In this document: one piece after another, positions 25,151 through 33,246 of the stretch
Layout: every line of letters starts with the position of its first letter
Numbering within the stretch: position 1 is the stretch's first letter
From: Flavobacteriaceae bacterium
GTDB lineage: Bacteria; Bacteroidota; Bacteroidia; Flavobacteriales; Flavobacteriaceae
Direction of reading: 5' to 3'
Length of the DNA: 64,000 bases
NCBI GenBank assembly: GCA_021648755.1
Contig: JAKISG010000005.1
Location: 1 to 64,000, forward strand
The notes under the pieces: generated by a model
What the model was told of the DNA's origin: nothing
Seen by the model: the letters and a program-made list of their open reading frames with translations, nothing else
Database searches by the model: none
Translations under genes and position numbers: made by a program

Positions 25151-26824
25151 ATGCAAAAAACCTTAAAACAAACAAAATCACAAGAATCATCTAATGCAAT
25201 AGAACGTATGTACATTGCAATGCGTCATTTATTTAACAGAGGTTTTTATAAGCCTATGGGAGTTTCGGGTAAAACTTTAAGAGAAGCTTTACTTTTTTTA
25301 CGTCCAGAAATCTACGGCTCAATTGCTGAAGATAAAATAGAATTAGAAGGCTTATTATATATTATTGATAGGTTACCTTACGGAATTGAAGAATGTCAAT
25401 ATATAAACCTTACTGCTGACGAAGGTTTTTCTACCTCGCACTTTAAAGCTATTATTCCGCCTAAAAGAAGACGAAATTGCTATCGAATAGATAGTGAGCA
25501 AATGAATATTGAAGTAACTAGAGGTCGATCTGATATTTACGATATACTTACACACCTAACATTTCTTTTTATAGAATCTCATAAAATAAAAGAAAACGTT
25601 TTAATAAACGAGCAAGGAAAAACTATTAGAGAATGGAATGCTTTAGAAAATATCGTTTTAAACAACAAAAAGATTAACAAAGAAGAGAGAGAAGTTTTGT
25701 TATCACAATTAACAGCAATTTTAGGAAGGCCTTTTGAAGTTTTAAAAGATGCAGATAAGAAATTCACCGATTTTGACAAACCAAATCGGTTTTTCAACCT
25801 TATTTATTGGATGGGGAAATTAGCATTAAATGAAGTTCTTAATAATGAAAAAAGAATTATTACTTTTAGTGCAATATTAAGAGAACGTATAGGCCATCAC
25901 GTCTATGGAGAAATTTGGGCAAATAATATTAAAAAAGTTTTAGAGACAAAAAAATTGCTAAATAGAGAAATTCATATCATTAGTGCCAATATGCATAGCG
26001 TAATGAATAGTATATATGCCCAAGTTGTATTGCCAAAAGAGGCAAAAGTAAATAAAGGTATTTCTTTGTTTGAACTACTGAGTGAAAGTGAAAATAAAGT
26101 CCTACGAAAAAAAGTTAAAAAAGCAGCTTCAAAAATAGGATTGACATATATTAAAGATAGTTCAGGTACAAATATTAATGTACAAGTTATTGATACCGAA
26201 AAATTAGATTTTTCAAAAATGAACTATTCCTTAAAGACCAACCAAAAACCCATTTTAATTGTAATGGATTATGCCTTTGGTGAACAAGCTTACGAAACAA
26301 TGGATGAGTTACTAAAACCCTATTATTGTTTAAAAGGCAAAAACCATCATTTAAATGTAAAATCAATTTCTATAATGGGTAAAGCAGGTGTTTTACAAGG
26401 AGGTAAAGGTGATATTATGATACCATCAGCTCACTTTTTTGAAGGCACTGCAGATAATTATCCGTTTAAAAATGAACTAAAAAAAGAAGACTTAGAAGGT
26501 TTTGACTTAGGAGTCTATGAAGGCACAATGGTTTCAGTATTAGGAACATCGCTACAAAACAAAGACATTTTAGAATTCTTTAAAAATTCAACATGGTCTG
26601 CAATAGGTTTAGAAATGGAAGGTGCACATTACCAAAAAGCAATACAAGCAGCAAGTAAAATTAGAGGTAATATTAGTAAAGATGTAAAAGTTAGATATGC
26701 ATATTACGCATCTGATAACCCTTTAAAAACTGGTAGTACACTAGCAAGTGGTGGTTTAGGAACAACAGGAGTAAAACCAACATACATAATAACACAAAAA
26801 ATTTTAGAACAAATATTTTCATAA
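25151..26824 (+). CDS. Two-domain protein with nucleoside-phosphorylase-like C-terminus (DUF6909-like)
   Basis: The 557-residue cytoplasmic protein resembles a Bacteroidota family I know as DUF6909. The N-terminal half (1-350) is mixed helical and unfamiliar. The C-terminal part reads like the purine nucleoside phosphorylase / MTA nucleosidase superfamily: KPILIVMDYAFGEQAYETMD (366-385), the core IMGKAGVLQGGKGDIMIPSA (408-427, matching the G-x-G-x-L..GDIVIP pattern), GLEMEGAHY (486-494, matching the MEG nucleoside-binding motif) and YYASDNP (518-524). AMP nucleosidases share a similar two-domain plan. It lies 13 bp upstream of the Wzz-like gene. I infer a nucleoside or nucleotide-sugar related activity, not a proven one. 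Confidence 0.7.
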   Translation: MQKTLKQTKSQESSNAIERMYIAMRHLFNRGFYKPMGVSGKTLREALLFLRPEIYGSIAEDKIELEGLLYIIDRLPYGIEECQYINLTADEGFSTSHFKAIIPPKRRRNCYRIDSEQMNIEVTRGRSDIYDILTHLTFLFIESHKIKENVLINEQGKTIREWNALENIVLNNKKINKEEREVLLSQLTAILGRPFEVLKDADKKFTDFDKPNRFFNLIYWMGKLALNEVLNNEKRIITFSAILRERIGHHVYGEIWANNIKKVLETKKLLNREIHIISANMHSVMNSIYAQVVLPKEAKVNKGISLFELLSESENKVLRKKVKKAASKIGLTYIKDSSGTNINVQVIDTEKLDFSKMNYSLKTNQKPILIVMDYAFGEQAYETMDELLKPYYCLKGKNHHLNVKSISIMGKAGVLQGGKGDIMIPSAHFFEGTADNYPFKNELKKEDLEGFDLGVYEGTMVSVLGTSLQNKDILEFFKNSTWSAIGLEMEGAHYQKAIQAASKIRGNISKDVKVRYAYYASDNPLKTGSTLASGGLGTTGVKPTYIITQKILEQIFS

Positions 26825-26837
26825 CGAATTAATAATT

Positions 26838-27875
26838 ATGGCCGCAAGTAATATACCAACCGAAGAAGTTGACTTAGGGAAACTATTTAAAGTAATTGGT
26901 AATGGATTTCGAAATTTATTTAAAGCAATACTAAATTTATTTAAAACATTTTTTCACTATTTAATATCGATAATAATCTTTATAAAAAAGAATTTTGTTT
27001 TATTAGGTATTGCTACATTACTAGGAGGAGTAATAGGTTATTTTTTAGACATAAACAAGCCTATGCATTACAAATCCCAAATAATTATTAAAACCAATTA
27101 CGGTAGTGCAAAAAGATTATACAACCAAAAAACGCACATAAATACATTGGTTGCTAATAAAGACTCCATAACTTTAGCAAATTATTTTAATATTAAATCA
27201 ACAGAAGCATCTCAACTATTAGGTTTTGAAATAAAGCCTTTTGAAAAAAAGGAAAACTTACTAATTGATTTTGACTATCATATAGAACGTAGAGATACTA
27301 ATTATGTTAAAAAATTTACTTTTAAAGATTATAGTGCTAGAATAAACGATAACAGTTTAAGGTTTCAAGAAGTGATATTTTATGCACTAAACGATACTAT
27401 TTTCAAGAAACTCTCTAAAGGTTTAAAAAATGGTATTGAAAATGATTATTATAAAAAATTAAAAACTATTTCTGTTGAAAAATTAAAATTAAAAAGAACC
27501 CGATTAGAAAAAGATTTATCAGAAATTGATTCGTTAAGAAATAACTACCAAAAAGTAGCTTTGTTAGCAGCAACAACAAATAACTCTGGTGGTACAAATG
27601 TTAATTTATCTACTGAAAATCTTTATAGAAATAATAACGATATCAGTCTTTTTGATTATTCTAAAATAATATTAATTGAATTAGAAAAATTAAAGCAAGA
27701 AGAAAATCGTTCAGGTGAAATTGCAACTATTGTTTCTGATTTTAACAGAGGTAATAAATATGATTTAATACAAAAAAGAAAATGGTTTAAATATGGTATT
27801 TTTGGTTTTATTTTAATGACCTTGTTTATTTTAGGAAAACCGTTTAATAACTATTTAGATACTTATAAAAAATAA
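26838..27875 (+). CDS. Wzz-like polysaccharide chain-length / copolymerase protein
   Basis: The 345-residue protein has an amphipathic N-terminal region, a first membrane helix at about 54-70 (FVLLGIATLLGGVIGYFLD), a large periplasmic domain with coiled-coil stretches (about 225-250 and 280-305), and a second helix at about 321-337 near the C-terminus. This is the two-helix topology of Wzz/PCP proteins. The start of the periplasmic region (YKSQIIIKTNYGSAKRLYNQ) matches the usual 'Y.s...i' strand. The typical Pro-rich motif of TM2 is reduced. There is no kinase domain. It probably sets O-chain or capsule length together with the polymerase genes downstream. It ends 1 bp before pseB. Confidence 0.75.
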   Translation: MAASNIPTEEVDLGKLFKVIGNGFRNLFKAILNLFKTFFHYLISIIIFIKKNFVLLGIATLLGGVIGYFLDINKPMHYKSQIIIKTNYGSAKRLYNQKTHINTLVANKDSITLANYFNIKSTEASQLLGFEIKPFEKKENLLIDFDYHIERRDTNYVKKFTFKDYSARINDNSLRFQEVIFYALNDTIFKKLSKGLKNGIENDYYKKLKTISVEKLKLKRTRLEKDLSEIDSLRNNYQKVALLAATTNNSGGTNVNLSTENLYRNNNDISLFDYSKIILIELEKLKQEENRSGEIATIVSDFNRGNKYDLIQKRKWFKYGIFGFILMTLFILGKPFNNYLDTYKK

Positions 27876-27876
27876 T

Positions 27877-28893
27877 ATGTTAGATTTAAATAATAAATCA
27901 ATACTGATAACAGGAGGGACAGGATCTTTTGGTAAAATGTTTACCAAAATAATTTTAAGTAAATATCCAAATGTAAAACGTTTGGTTATCTTATCAAGAG
28001 ATGAACAAAAACATTTTCAAATGGGCATAGAATTCCCAGAAAGTAAATTTCCAGCTATCCGGTATTTTATAGGTGATGTTAGAGATAAAAAAAGATTAGT
28101 TAGGGCTTTTGAAGATATTGATATTGTTATTCATGCAGCGGCAATGAAACACGTGCATTTAGCAGAATACAACCCAATGGAATGTATTAAAACTAACGTA
28201 CTTGGTGCCGAAAACGTAATAGAGGCCGCTTTTGAAGCAAATGTTAAAGAAGTGGTAGCATTATCAACAGATAAAGCTGCTGCACCAATTAATTTATACG
28301 GAGCAACTAAACTAACAAGTGATAAATTATTTATTGCAGCAAATAATATTAAAGGTAAAAGGGATGTTCGTTTTTCGGTTGTACGATATGGTAATGTAAT
28401 GGGATCTAACGGTTCGGTTATGCCTTTTTTTTTACAAAAAAGAAAAGAGGGCATTTTACCAATTACAGACAAAAGAATGACACGGTTTAATATTTCTTTA
28501 GAAGATGGTTGCGAAATGGTTTTTCATGCTATTGAGTATGCTTGGGGAGGTGAGATATTTGTACCAAAAATACCATCTTATAAAATTGTTGACGTAGCAA
28601 CAGCTATTTGTCCCAAATGCGAACAAAAAGAAATTGGGATAAGGCCAGGAGAAAAAATTCATGAAGAAATGATCACTTCTTCAGACTCTTTTACTACTTA
28701 TGATTTAGGTAAATATTATACAATACTACCACAAACACCCGTATTTAATTTAGAAAAATTCATTAAACATTTTAATGCAAAGCCTGTTTTTCAAGGATTT
28801 AATTATAACTCTAGTGAAAATCAAGAATGGGAAACCGTAGAAAGTTTACGAAAATTAATTAAAAAACATATAGACTCTGACTTTAAAATATAA
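27877..28893 (+). CDS. pseB: UDP-GlcNAc 4,6-dehydratase (inverting)
   Basis: This is the first step of pseudaminic acid synthesis: UDP-GlcNAc is dehydrated with C5 inversion to UDP-2-acetamido-2,6-dideoxy-beta-L-arabino-hexos-4-ulose. The 338-residue SDR has GGTGSFGK (13-20), LSRDEQKHFQM (typical of PseB), the STDKAAAPINLYGATK segment holding the catalytic Thr-Asp-Lys and the Tyr-x3-Lys pair, and RYGNVMGSNGSVMPFF. Length is standard. Its stop overlaps the start of pseC by one base. Confidence 0.94.
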   Translation: MLDLNNKSILITGGTGSFGKMFTKIILSKYPNVKRLVILSRDEQKHFQMGIEFPESKFPAIRYFIGDVRDKKRLVRAFEDIDIVIHAAAMKHVHLAEYNPMECIKTNVLGAENVIEAAFEANVKEVVALSTDKAAAPINLYGATKLTSDKLFIAANNIKGKRDVRFSVVRYGNVMGSNGSVMPFFLQKRKEGILPITDKRMTRFNISLEDGCEMVFHAIEYAWGGEIFVPKIPSYKIVDVATAICPKCEQKEIGIRPGEKIHEEMITSSDSFTTYDLGKYYTILPQTPVFNLEKFIKHFNAKPVFQGFNYNSSENQEWETVESLRKLIKKHIDSDFKI

Positions 28894-30044
28894 TGCCTAA
28901 ATTTTCAATACCATACGGAAGACAAGAAATATTACAAGATGATATTGATGCTGTTGTAGAAACACTACAAGCAGATTTTTTAACACAAGGTCCAAAAATT
29001 AAAGAATTTGAAGAAAAGTTTGCAGTATATGTTGGTTCAAAATATGCAGTTGCTGTTAATAATGCTACTTCTGGTCTTCATATTGCCGTTGCTTCAATGG
29101 GTTTAAAAGAAGGAGATCGCGTTATTACAACACCTATCACTTTTGCTGCATCGGCAAACTGTGTACGCTATTGCGGAGGTGAAGTATGGTTTGCAGATAT
29201 CGATAAAGACACTTATTTATTATCTTTAGAAAGTACACGTAAATTAATTAAAAGTAAACCAAAAGGATTTTTTAAAGGGATAATACCTGTAGATTTTGCA
29301 GGCTTACCGATAGATTTAGAAAACTTTAAAAAATTAGCAAAAGAACATAATTTATGGATTATTGAAGACGCTTGCCACGCACCAGGAGCATACTTTATAG
29401 ATTCAGAAAATAAAAAACAATATTGTGGTAATGGTAATTATGCTGATATTGGTGTTTTTTCATTTCACCCAGTAAAACATATTACTTGTGGTGAAGGTGG
29501 TATGCTAACCACAAACTCTAAAAAATTATACAACAAATTAACTCTTTTACGTTCCCACGGAATAACCAAAAATAACATGAAAGAAAATCACGGAGGTTGG
29601 TTTTACGAAATGCAAGATTTAGGATTTAATTATAGATTAACAGATATTCAATCTGCTTTAGGAATTACGCAATTAGCAAAAAATAATAAAGGTGTACTTA
29701 AAAGAAATAAAATCGCTACTAAATATAAAAAAGCATTTAAAGGAAAAATAAAATTTCAAGACTTACCAAAAGAAAGTTATAACGCGCATCATTTATTTGT
29801 TATTGAAGTTAAAAATAGAAAAACTTTGTACAATTTTTTAAGAGAAAATGGTATTTATTCTCAAATACACTACATACCTGTTCATACATTACCTTATTAT
29901 CAAGAAATTGGTTACGATTCTGCTGATTTAACTAATGCAGAAAATTATTATAAGCATTGTATTAGTTTACCAATGTATCCTACTTTAAAGAAAGAAGAAC
30001 AAGATTTTGTTATTAAAAAAGTGTTAGAATTTGTAAATGGCTAG
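28893..30044 (+). CDS. pseC: UDP-4-amino-4,6-dideoxy-AltNAc transaminase
   Basis: This PLP-dependent aminotransferase of the DegT/DnrJ/EryC1 family aminates the PseB product at C4. The 383-residue protein shows PYGRQEILQDDIDAV at its N-terminus, NNATSGLHIA, IEDACHAPG (the PLP-ring Asp and His), and FSFHPVKHITCGEGG with the Schiff-base Lys in PVKH. It overlaps pseF by 8 bp, which implies translational coupling. Confidence 0.94.
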   Translation: MPKFSIPYGRQEILQDDIDAVVETLQADFLTQGPKIKEFEEKFAVYVGSKYAVAVNNATSGLHIAVASMGLKEGDRVITTPITFAASANCVRYCGGEVWFADIDKDTYLLSLESTRKLIKSKPKGFFKGIIPVDFAGLPIDLENFKKLAKEHNLWIIEDACHAPGAYFIDSENKKQYCGNGNYADIGVFSFHPVKHITCGEGGMLTTNSKKLYNKLTLLRSHGITKNNMKENHGGWFYEMQDLGFNYRLTDIQSALGITQLAKNNKGVLKRNKIATKYKKAFKGKIKFQDLPKESYNAHHLFVIEVKNRKTLYNFLRENGIYSQIHYIPVHTLPYYQEIGYDSADLTNAENYYKHCISLPMYPTLKKEEQDFVIKKVLEFVNG

Positions 30045-30738
30045 ACTTTGTATCATACCTGCACGTGGCGGTTCTAAAAGAATACCTAAAAAAAACATAA
30101 AATATTTTTTAGGAAAACCAATAATTGCATATTCTATAGAAACTGCAATAAAATCTAATTTATTTGACGAAGTAATGGTTTCTACTGACGATAAAAATAT
30201 TGCAGAAATCGCAAAAAAGTACGGTGCAAAAGTACCGTTTTTAAGATCTAAAAAAAATGCAGATGATTTTGCAACAACAATAGATGTTATTAATGAAGTT
30301 TTAAAGCAATATAAAACTAAAAATAAAACTTTTGATATTGCATGTTGCATTTATCCAACTGCTCCTTTTGTAACCAAAACTATTTTAGAAGAGGGGTTAA
30401 TTCAATTAACAAAAAATAATTTTGACACTGTTTTTCCTGTAATGGCATTTAGTTACTCAATACAAAGAGCTTTAAAATTAAATACAAATAATAAAATGAC
30501 ACTGTTTGAGCCAAAACACTTAAACAGTAGAAGTCAAGATTTAGAAAAAGCCTATCATGATGCAGGGCAATTTTATTGGTTTAATACGTCTATTATTAAT
30601 AAAGGTAAGTTATGGACAAATAATACAGGGGTTGTTATTATTAATGAAACTGAAGCACAAGATATCGATACATTAGAAGATTGGAAATTAGCCGAAATTA
30701 AGTATAAATTGTTACATGAAAAAAAAATTACTATTTAG
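30037..30738 (+). CDS. pseF: CMP-pseudaminic acid synthase (cytidylyltransferase)
   Basis: This enzyme activates pseudaminic acid with CTP. The 233-residue protein has the cytidylyltransferase signature CIIPARGGSKRIPKKNIK at its start, VMVSTDDKNIAEIAKKYGA, YPTAPF, and QDIDTLEDWKLAEIKYK at the C-terminus. Length and order match PseF/NeuA-type enzymes. It overlaps the next gene by 23 bp. Confidence 0.92.
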   Translation: MARLCIIPARGGSKRIPKKNIKYFLGKPIIAYSIETAIKSNLFDEVMVSTDDKNIAEIAKKYGAKVPFLRSKKNADDFATTIDVINEVLKQYKTKNKTFDIACCIYPTAPFVTKTILEEGLIQLTKNNFDTVFPVMAFSYSIQRALKLNTNNKMTLFEPKHLNSRSQDLEKAYHDAGQFYWFNTSIINKGKLWTNNTGVVIINETEAQDIDTLEDWKLAEIKYKLLHEKKITI

Positions 30739-32191
30739 AGCAGATGGTAACTCTGATATAGGACTAGGGCATTTATATCGTCTTTTTGCATTAGTAGAAA
30801 TGTATAAAGATACTTATGATTTTATTTTTGTAACCAAAAAATCTACTGCTCTAGGAATTATACCCAAAAATTATGCTACTCAATTAATTCCAAATGAAAT
30901 TAATAGTAAAGATGAACCAAAATGGTTATCTCATAATTTTAATTCAAAAGAATATATTATCATTGCAGATGGCTATCAATTTGTATCAAATTATCAAAAA
31001 ATTATCAAAGAATTAGGATATCAATTAATGTATATTGATGATTTAACGACCGAATTTATGTATGCAGATATTGTAGTGAATCATTCTCCAAATACGAAAG
31101 AATCGGATTATCAATCTGAAGATTATACAAAATTTGCTTTAGGAACAGATTATGCTATTTTAAGACCTTTGTTCTTAAAAGTAGCAAGTCAATCACGAAA
31201 AATCGATAAAATAAACACTGTTTTTGTCTGCTTTGGTGGAAGTGATATGTATAATTTATCATTATTAGCGACCGAAGCTTTATTAGAAATTGATAATTTT
31301 AAACAAATCTTTGTAGTACTAGGAGTCGCTTATAAACACAAAAAAATTTTTGAATTAAAAAAAAAGCATTCAAAAATAACGATCATTCAAAATGCTTCTG
31401 AAGAAAAAATGTTACATACTATGCAACAATGTAATTTTGCAATTGCACCAGCAAGTACTATTTTATATGAATTGAGTTGTGTTAAAATGCCTATTTTATC
31501 AGGTTATTATGTAGATAATCAAAAAAATATTTACAAGCAGTTATTTATGTTACAAACTATTTATAATGGTGGAAATTTTAAAAATTACACGAAGGTAAAT
31601 TTTAAAGAAAAATTGAAGACGATTATTGACAATAATAATTTTTTAACACAATTAAAACAACAACAATTATATTTTAAAGGAAACAGTAAACGTTACCTTT
31701 TAGGTAAAATAAATGCTTTAAATTTAAGTTTTATAAAGGCAAATAAATCTCATTTAATACAGGTTTTTAATTGGTCTAATGATAATTTAGTAAGAAAAAA
31801 CTCCTATCAAAGTCAACCAATACTTTTAGAAAACCACAGCAAATGGTTTAATCAAAAAATGAAAAATGAAAACACGTTATTTTTAATTGCTATTATTAAT
31901 AATAATCCTGGAGGAGTAGTGCGTTTTGAAATTGAAAATACAAATGCAGTAATAGGGATTTTAATAGACCCCAAATATAGAGGACAACGATTGGCGATTC
32001 CTTTTTTAATAGAAACAGCCAAAATTTATTTCAAGACCTATAAAAAACCTATTTTTGCAACTATAAAAAACAGTAATATTGCTTCAATTAAATCATTTAA
32101 AAGTGCAGGTTATCATTATTATAAAAGTATCGTAATTAAAACCCAAAAAAGTTCCATTTATAAACTAAACAAGACAGATGTTATCAAATAA
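30716..32191 (+). CDS. pseG-pseH: PseG-PseH fusion: UDP-sugar hydrolase plus N-acetyltransferase
   Basis: This 491-residue protein is a fusion. Residues 1-330 are PseG-like, a GT-B-fold hydrolase that removes UDP from UDP-2,4-diacetamido-2,4,6-trideoxy-altropyranose; visible are RADGNSDIGLGHLYR (8-22, with the catalytic His in GLGH), FGGSD (173-177) and PAST (245-248). Residues 338-485 are a GNAT acetyltransferase of PseH type with the acetyl-CoA loop KYRGQRLA (420-427) and FKSAGYHYY. PseH would acetylate the 4-amino group before PseG acts, so the fusion joins consecutive steps. No separate pseH is present. Overlaps: 23 bp with pseF and 14 bp with pseI. Confidence 0.9.
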   Translation: MKKKLLFRADGNSDIGLGHLYRLFALVEMYKDTYDFIFVTKKSTALGIIPKNYATQLIPNEINSKDEPKWLSHNFNSKEYIIIADGYQFVSNYQKIIKELGYQLMYIDDLTTEFMYADIVVNHSPNTKESDYQSEDYTKFALGTDYAILRPLFLKVASQSRKIDKINTVFVCFGGSDMYNLSLLATEALLEIDNFKQIFVVLGVAYKHKKIFELKKKHSKITIIQNASEEKMLHTMQQCNFAIAPASTILYELSCVKMPILSGYYVDNQKNIYKQLFMLQTIYNGGNFKNYTKVNFKEKLKTIIDNNNFLTQLKQQQLYFKGNSKRYLLGKINALNLSFIKANKSHLIQVFNWSNDNLVRKNSYQSQPILLENHSKWFNQKMKNENTLFLIAIINNNPGGVVRFEIENTNAVIGILIDPKYRGQRLAIPFLIETAKIYFKTYKKPIFATIKNSNIASIKSFKSAGYHYYKSIVIKTQKSSIYKLNKTDVIK

Positions 32192-33194
32192 ATGTTTTAT
32201 AATAGCAGAATTATCTGCCAATCACGGCGGAAATTTAGAAATCGCTAAAGAAACTGTTCGTGCAGCAAAACGCGCTGGAGCAGATGCTATAAAATTACAA
32301 ACCTATACTGCTGATACTATAACAATAGATGTAAAATCAGATTTATTTAAAATAAATCAAGGTACACATTGGGACGGACAATATCTATACGATTTGTATA
32401 AAGAAGCATCATTACCATGGAAATGGCATAAACCATTATTTGACCTTGCCAAAGAAGAAGGTTTAGTGTGTTTTTCGTCTCCATTTGATTTTTCAGCAGT
32501 TGATTTTTTAGAAAGGTTAAATGCACCTATTTATAAAATTGCATCTTTTGAAATAACAGATATACCACTAATAAAATATGTTGCTTCCAAAGGTAAGCCA
32601 ATGATAATCTCAACAGGAATTGCTGCCGAAGAAGATATTGAATTAGCCATAAAAACCTGTAAAAATACAGGAAATAACCAAATAACTATTTTAAAATGCA
32701 CCTCCGCTTACCCTGCAAAGGCAGAAGATATGAATTTATTAACTATGGTTGCTATTGCAAAACGTTTTGATGTAAAAATTGGCTTATCTGACCATACAAT
32801 GGGTATAGAAGCACCTGTTGTTGCGGTATCTTTAGGCGCAAAAGTAATTGAAAAACATTTTATATTAGATAAAAAAATTGGCGGTGCAGATGCACATTTT
32901 TCTTTAGACGAAATTGAATTTACTGCAATGGTAAAAGCTGTACGAACTGCTGAAAAAATGCTAGGTAAGGTTACCTATGAAATGGATGAGAAAAAAACTA
33001 AAAGCCGAGAATTTTCTCGATCTTTATTTGTAGTTAAAGATGTAAAAAAAGGAGATTTAATTACCAAAGAAAATGTACGTTCTATACGACCTGGTTATGG
33101 GTTGCATCCAAAATATTATGAAAATATTTTAGGGAAAATATTTACTCAAGTTGTTATAAGAGGAGAACCATTATCTCTAAAAATGATAGAGTAA
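32178..33194 (+). CDS. pseI: Pseudaminic acid synthase
   Basis: This enzyme condenses 2,4-diacetamido-2,4,6-trideoxy-altrose with phosphoenolpyruvate to give pseudaminic acid. The 338-residue protein has an NeuB-type TIM barrel: FIIAELSANHGGNLEIA at the N-terminus, ADAIKLQTYTADT, KIASFEITDIPLI, STGIAAEEDIE, and GLSDHTMG. The C-terminal SAF (antifreeze-like) domain starts at about 285 (SRSLFVVKDVKKGDLIT, IRPGYGLHPKYY). It is the last biosynthetic gene of the complete pse set. Confidence 0.95.
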   Translation: MLSNKCFIIAELSANHGGNLEIAKETVRAAKRAGADAIKLQTYTADTITIDVKSDLFKINQGTHWDGQYLYDLYKEASLPWKWHKPLFDLAKEEGLVCFSSPFDFSAVDFLERLNAPIYKIASFEITDIPLIKYVASKGKPMIISTGIAAEEDIELAIKTCKNTGNNQITILKCTSAYPAKAEDMNLLTMVAIAKRFDVKIGLSDHTMGIEAPVVAVSLGAKVIEKHFILDKKIGGADAHFSLDEIEFTAMVKAVRTAEKMLGKVTYEMDEKKTKSREFSRSLFVVKDVKKGDLITKENVRSIRPGYGLHPKYYENILGKIFTQVVIRGEPLSLKMIE

Positions 33195-33246
33195 TTGTTA
33201 ATTTTTGTATATTTACTTTAAATTAGAATTTCCTGAAACTTATAGC

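Noticed and set aside
24950..25156. Minus-strand ORF upstream of the phosphorylase-like gene
   Set aside because: It covers the promoter region, has a low-complexity AT-rich composition and no recognisable product.
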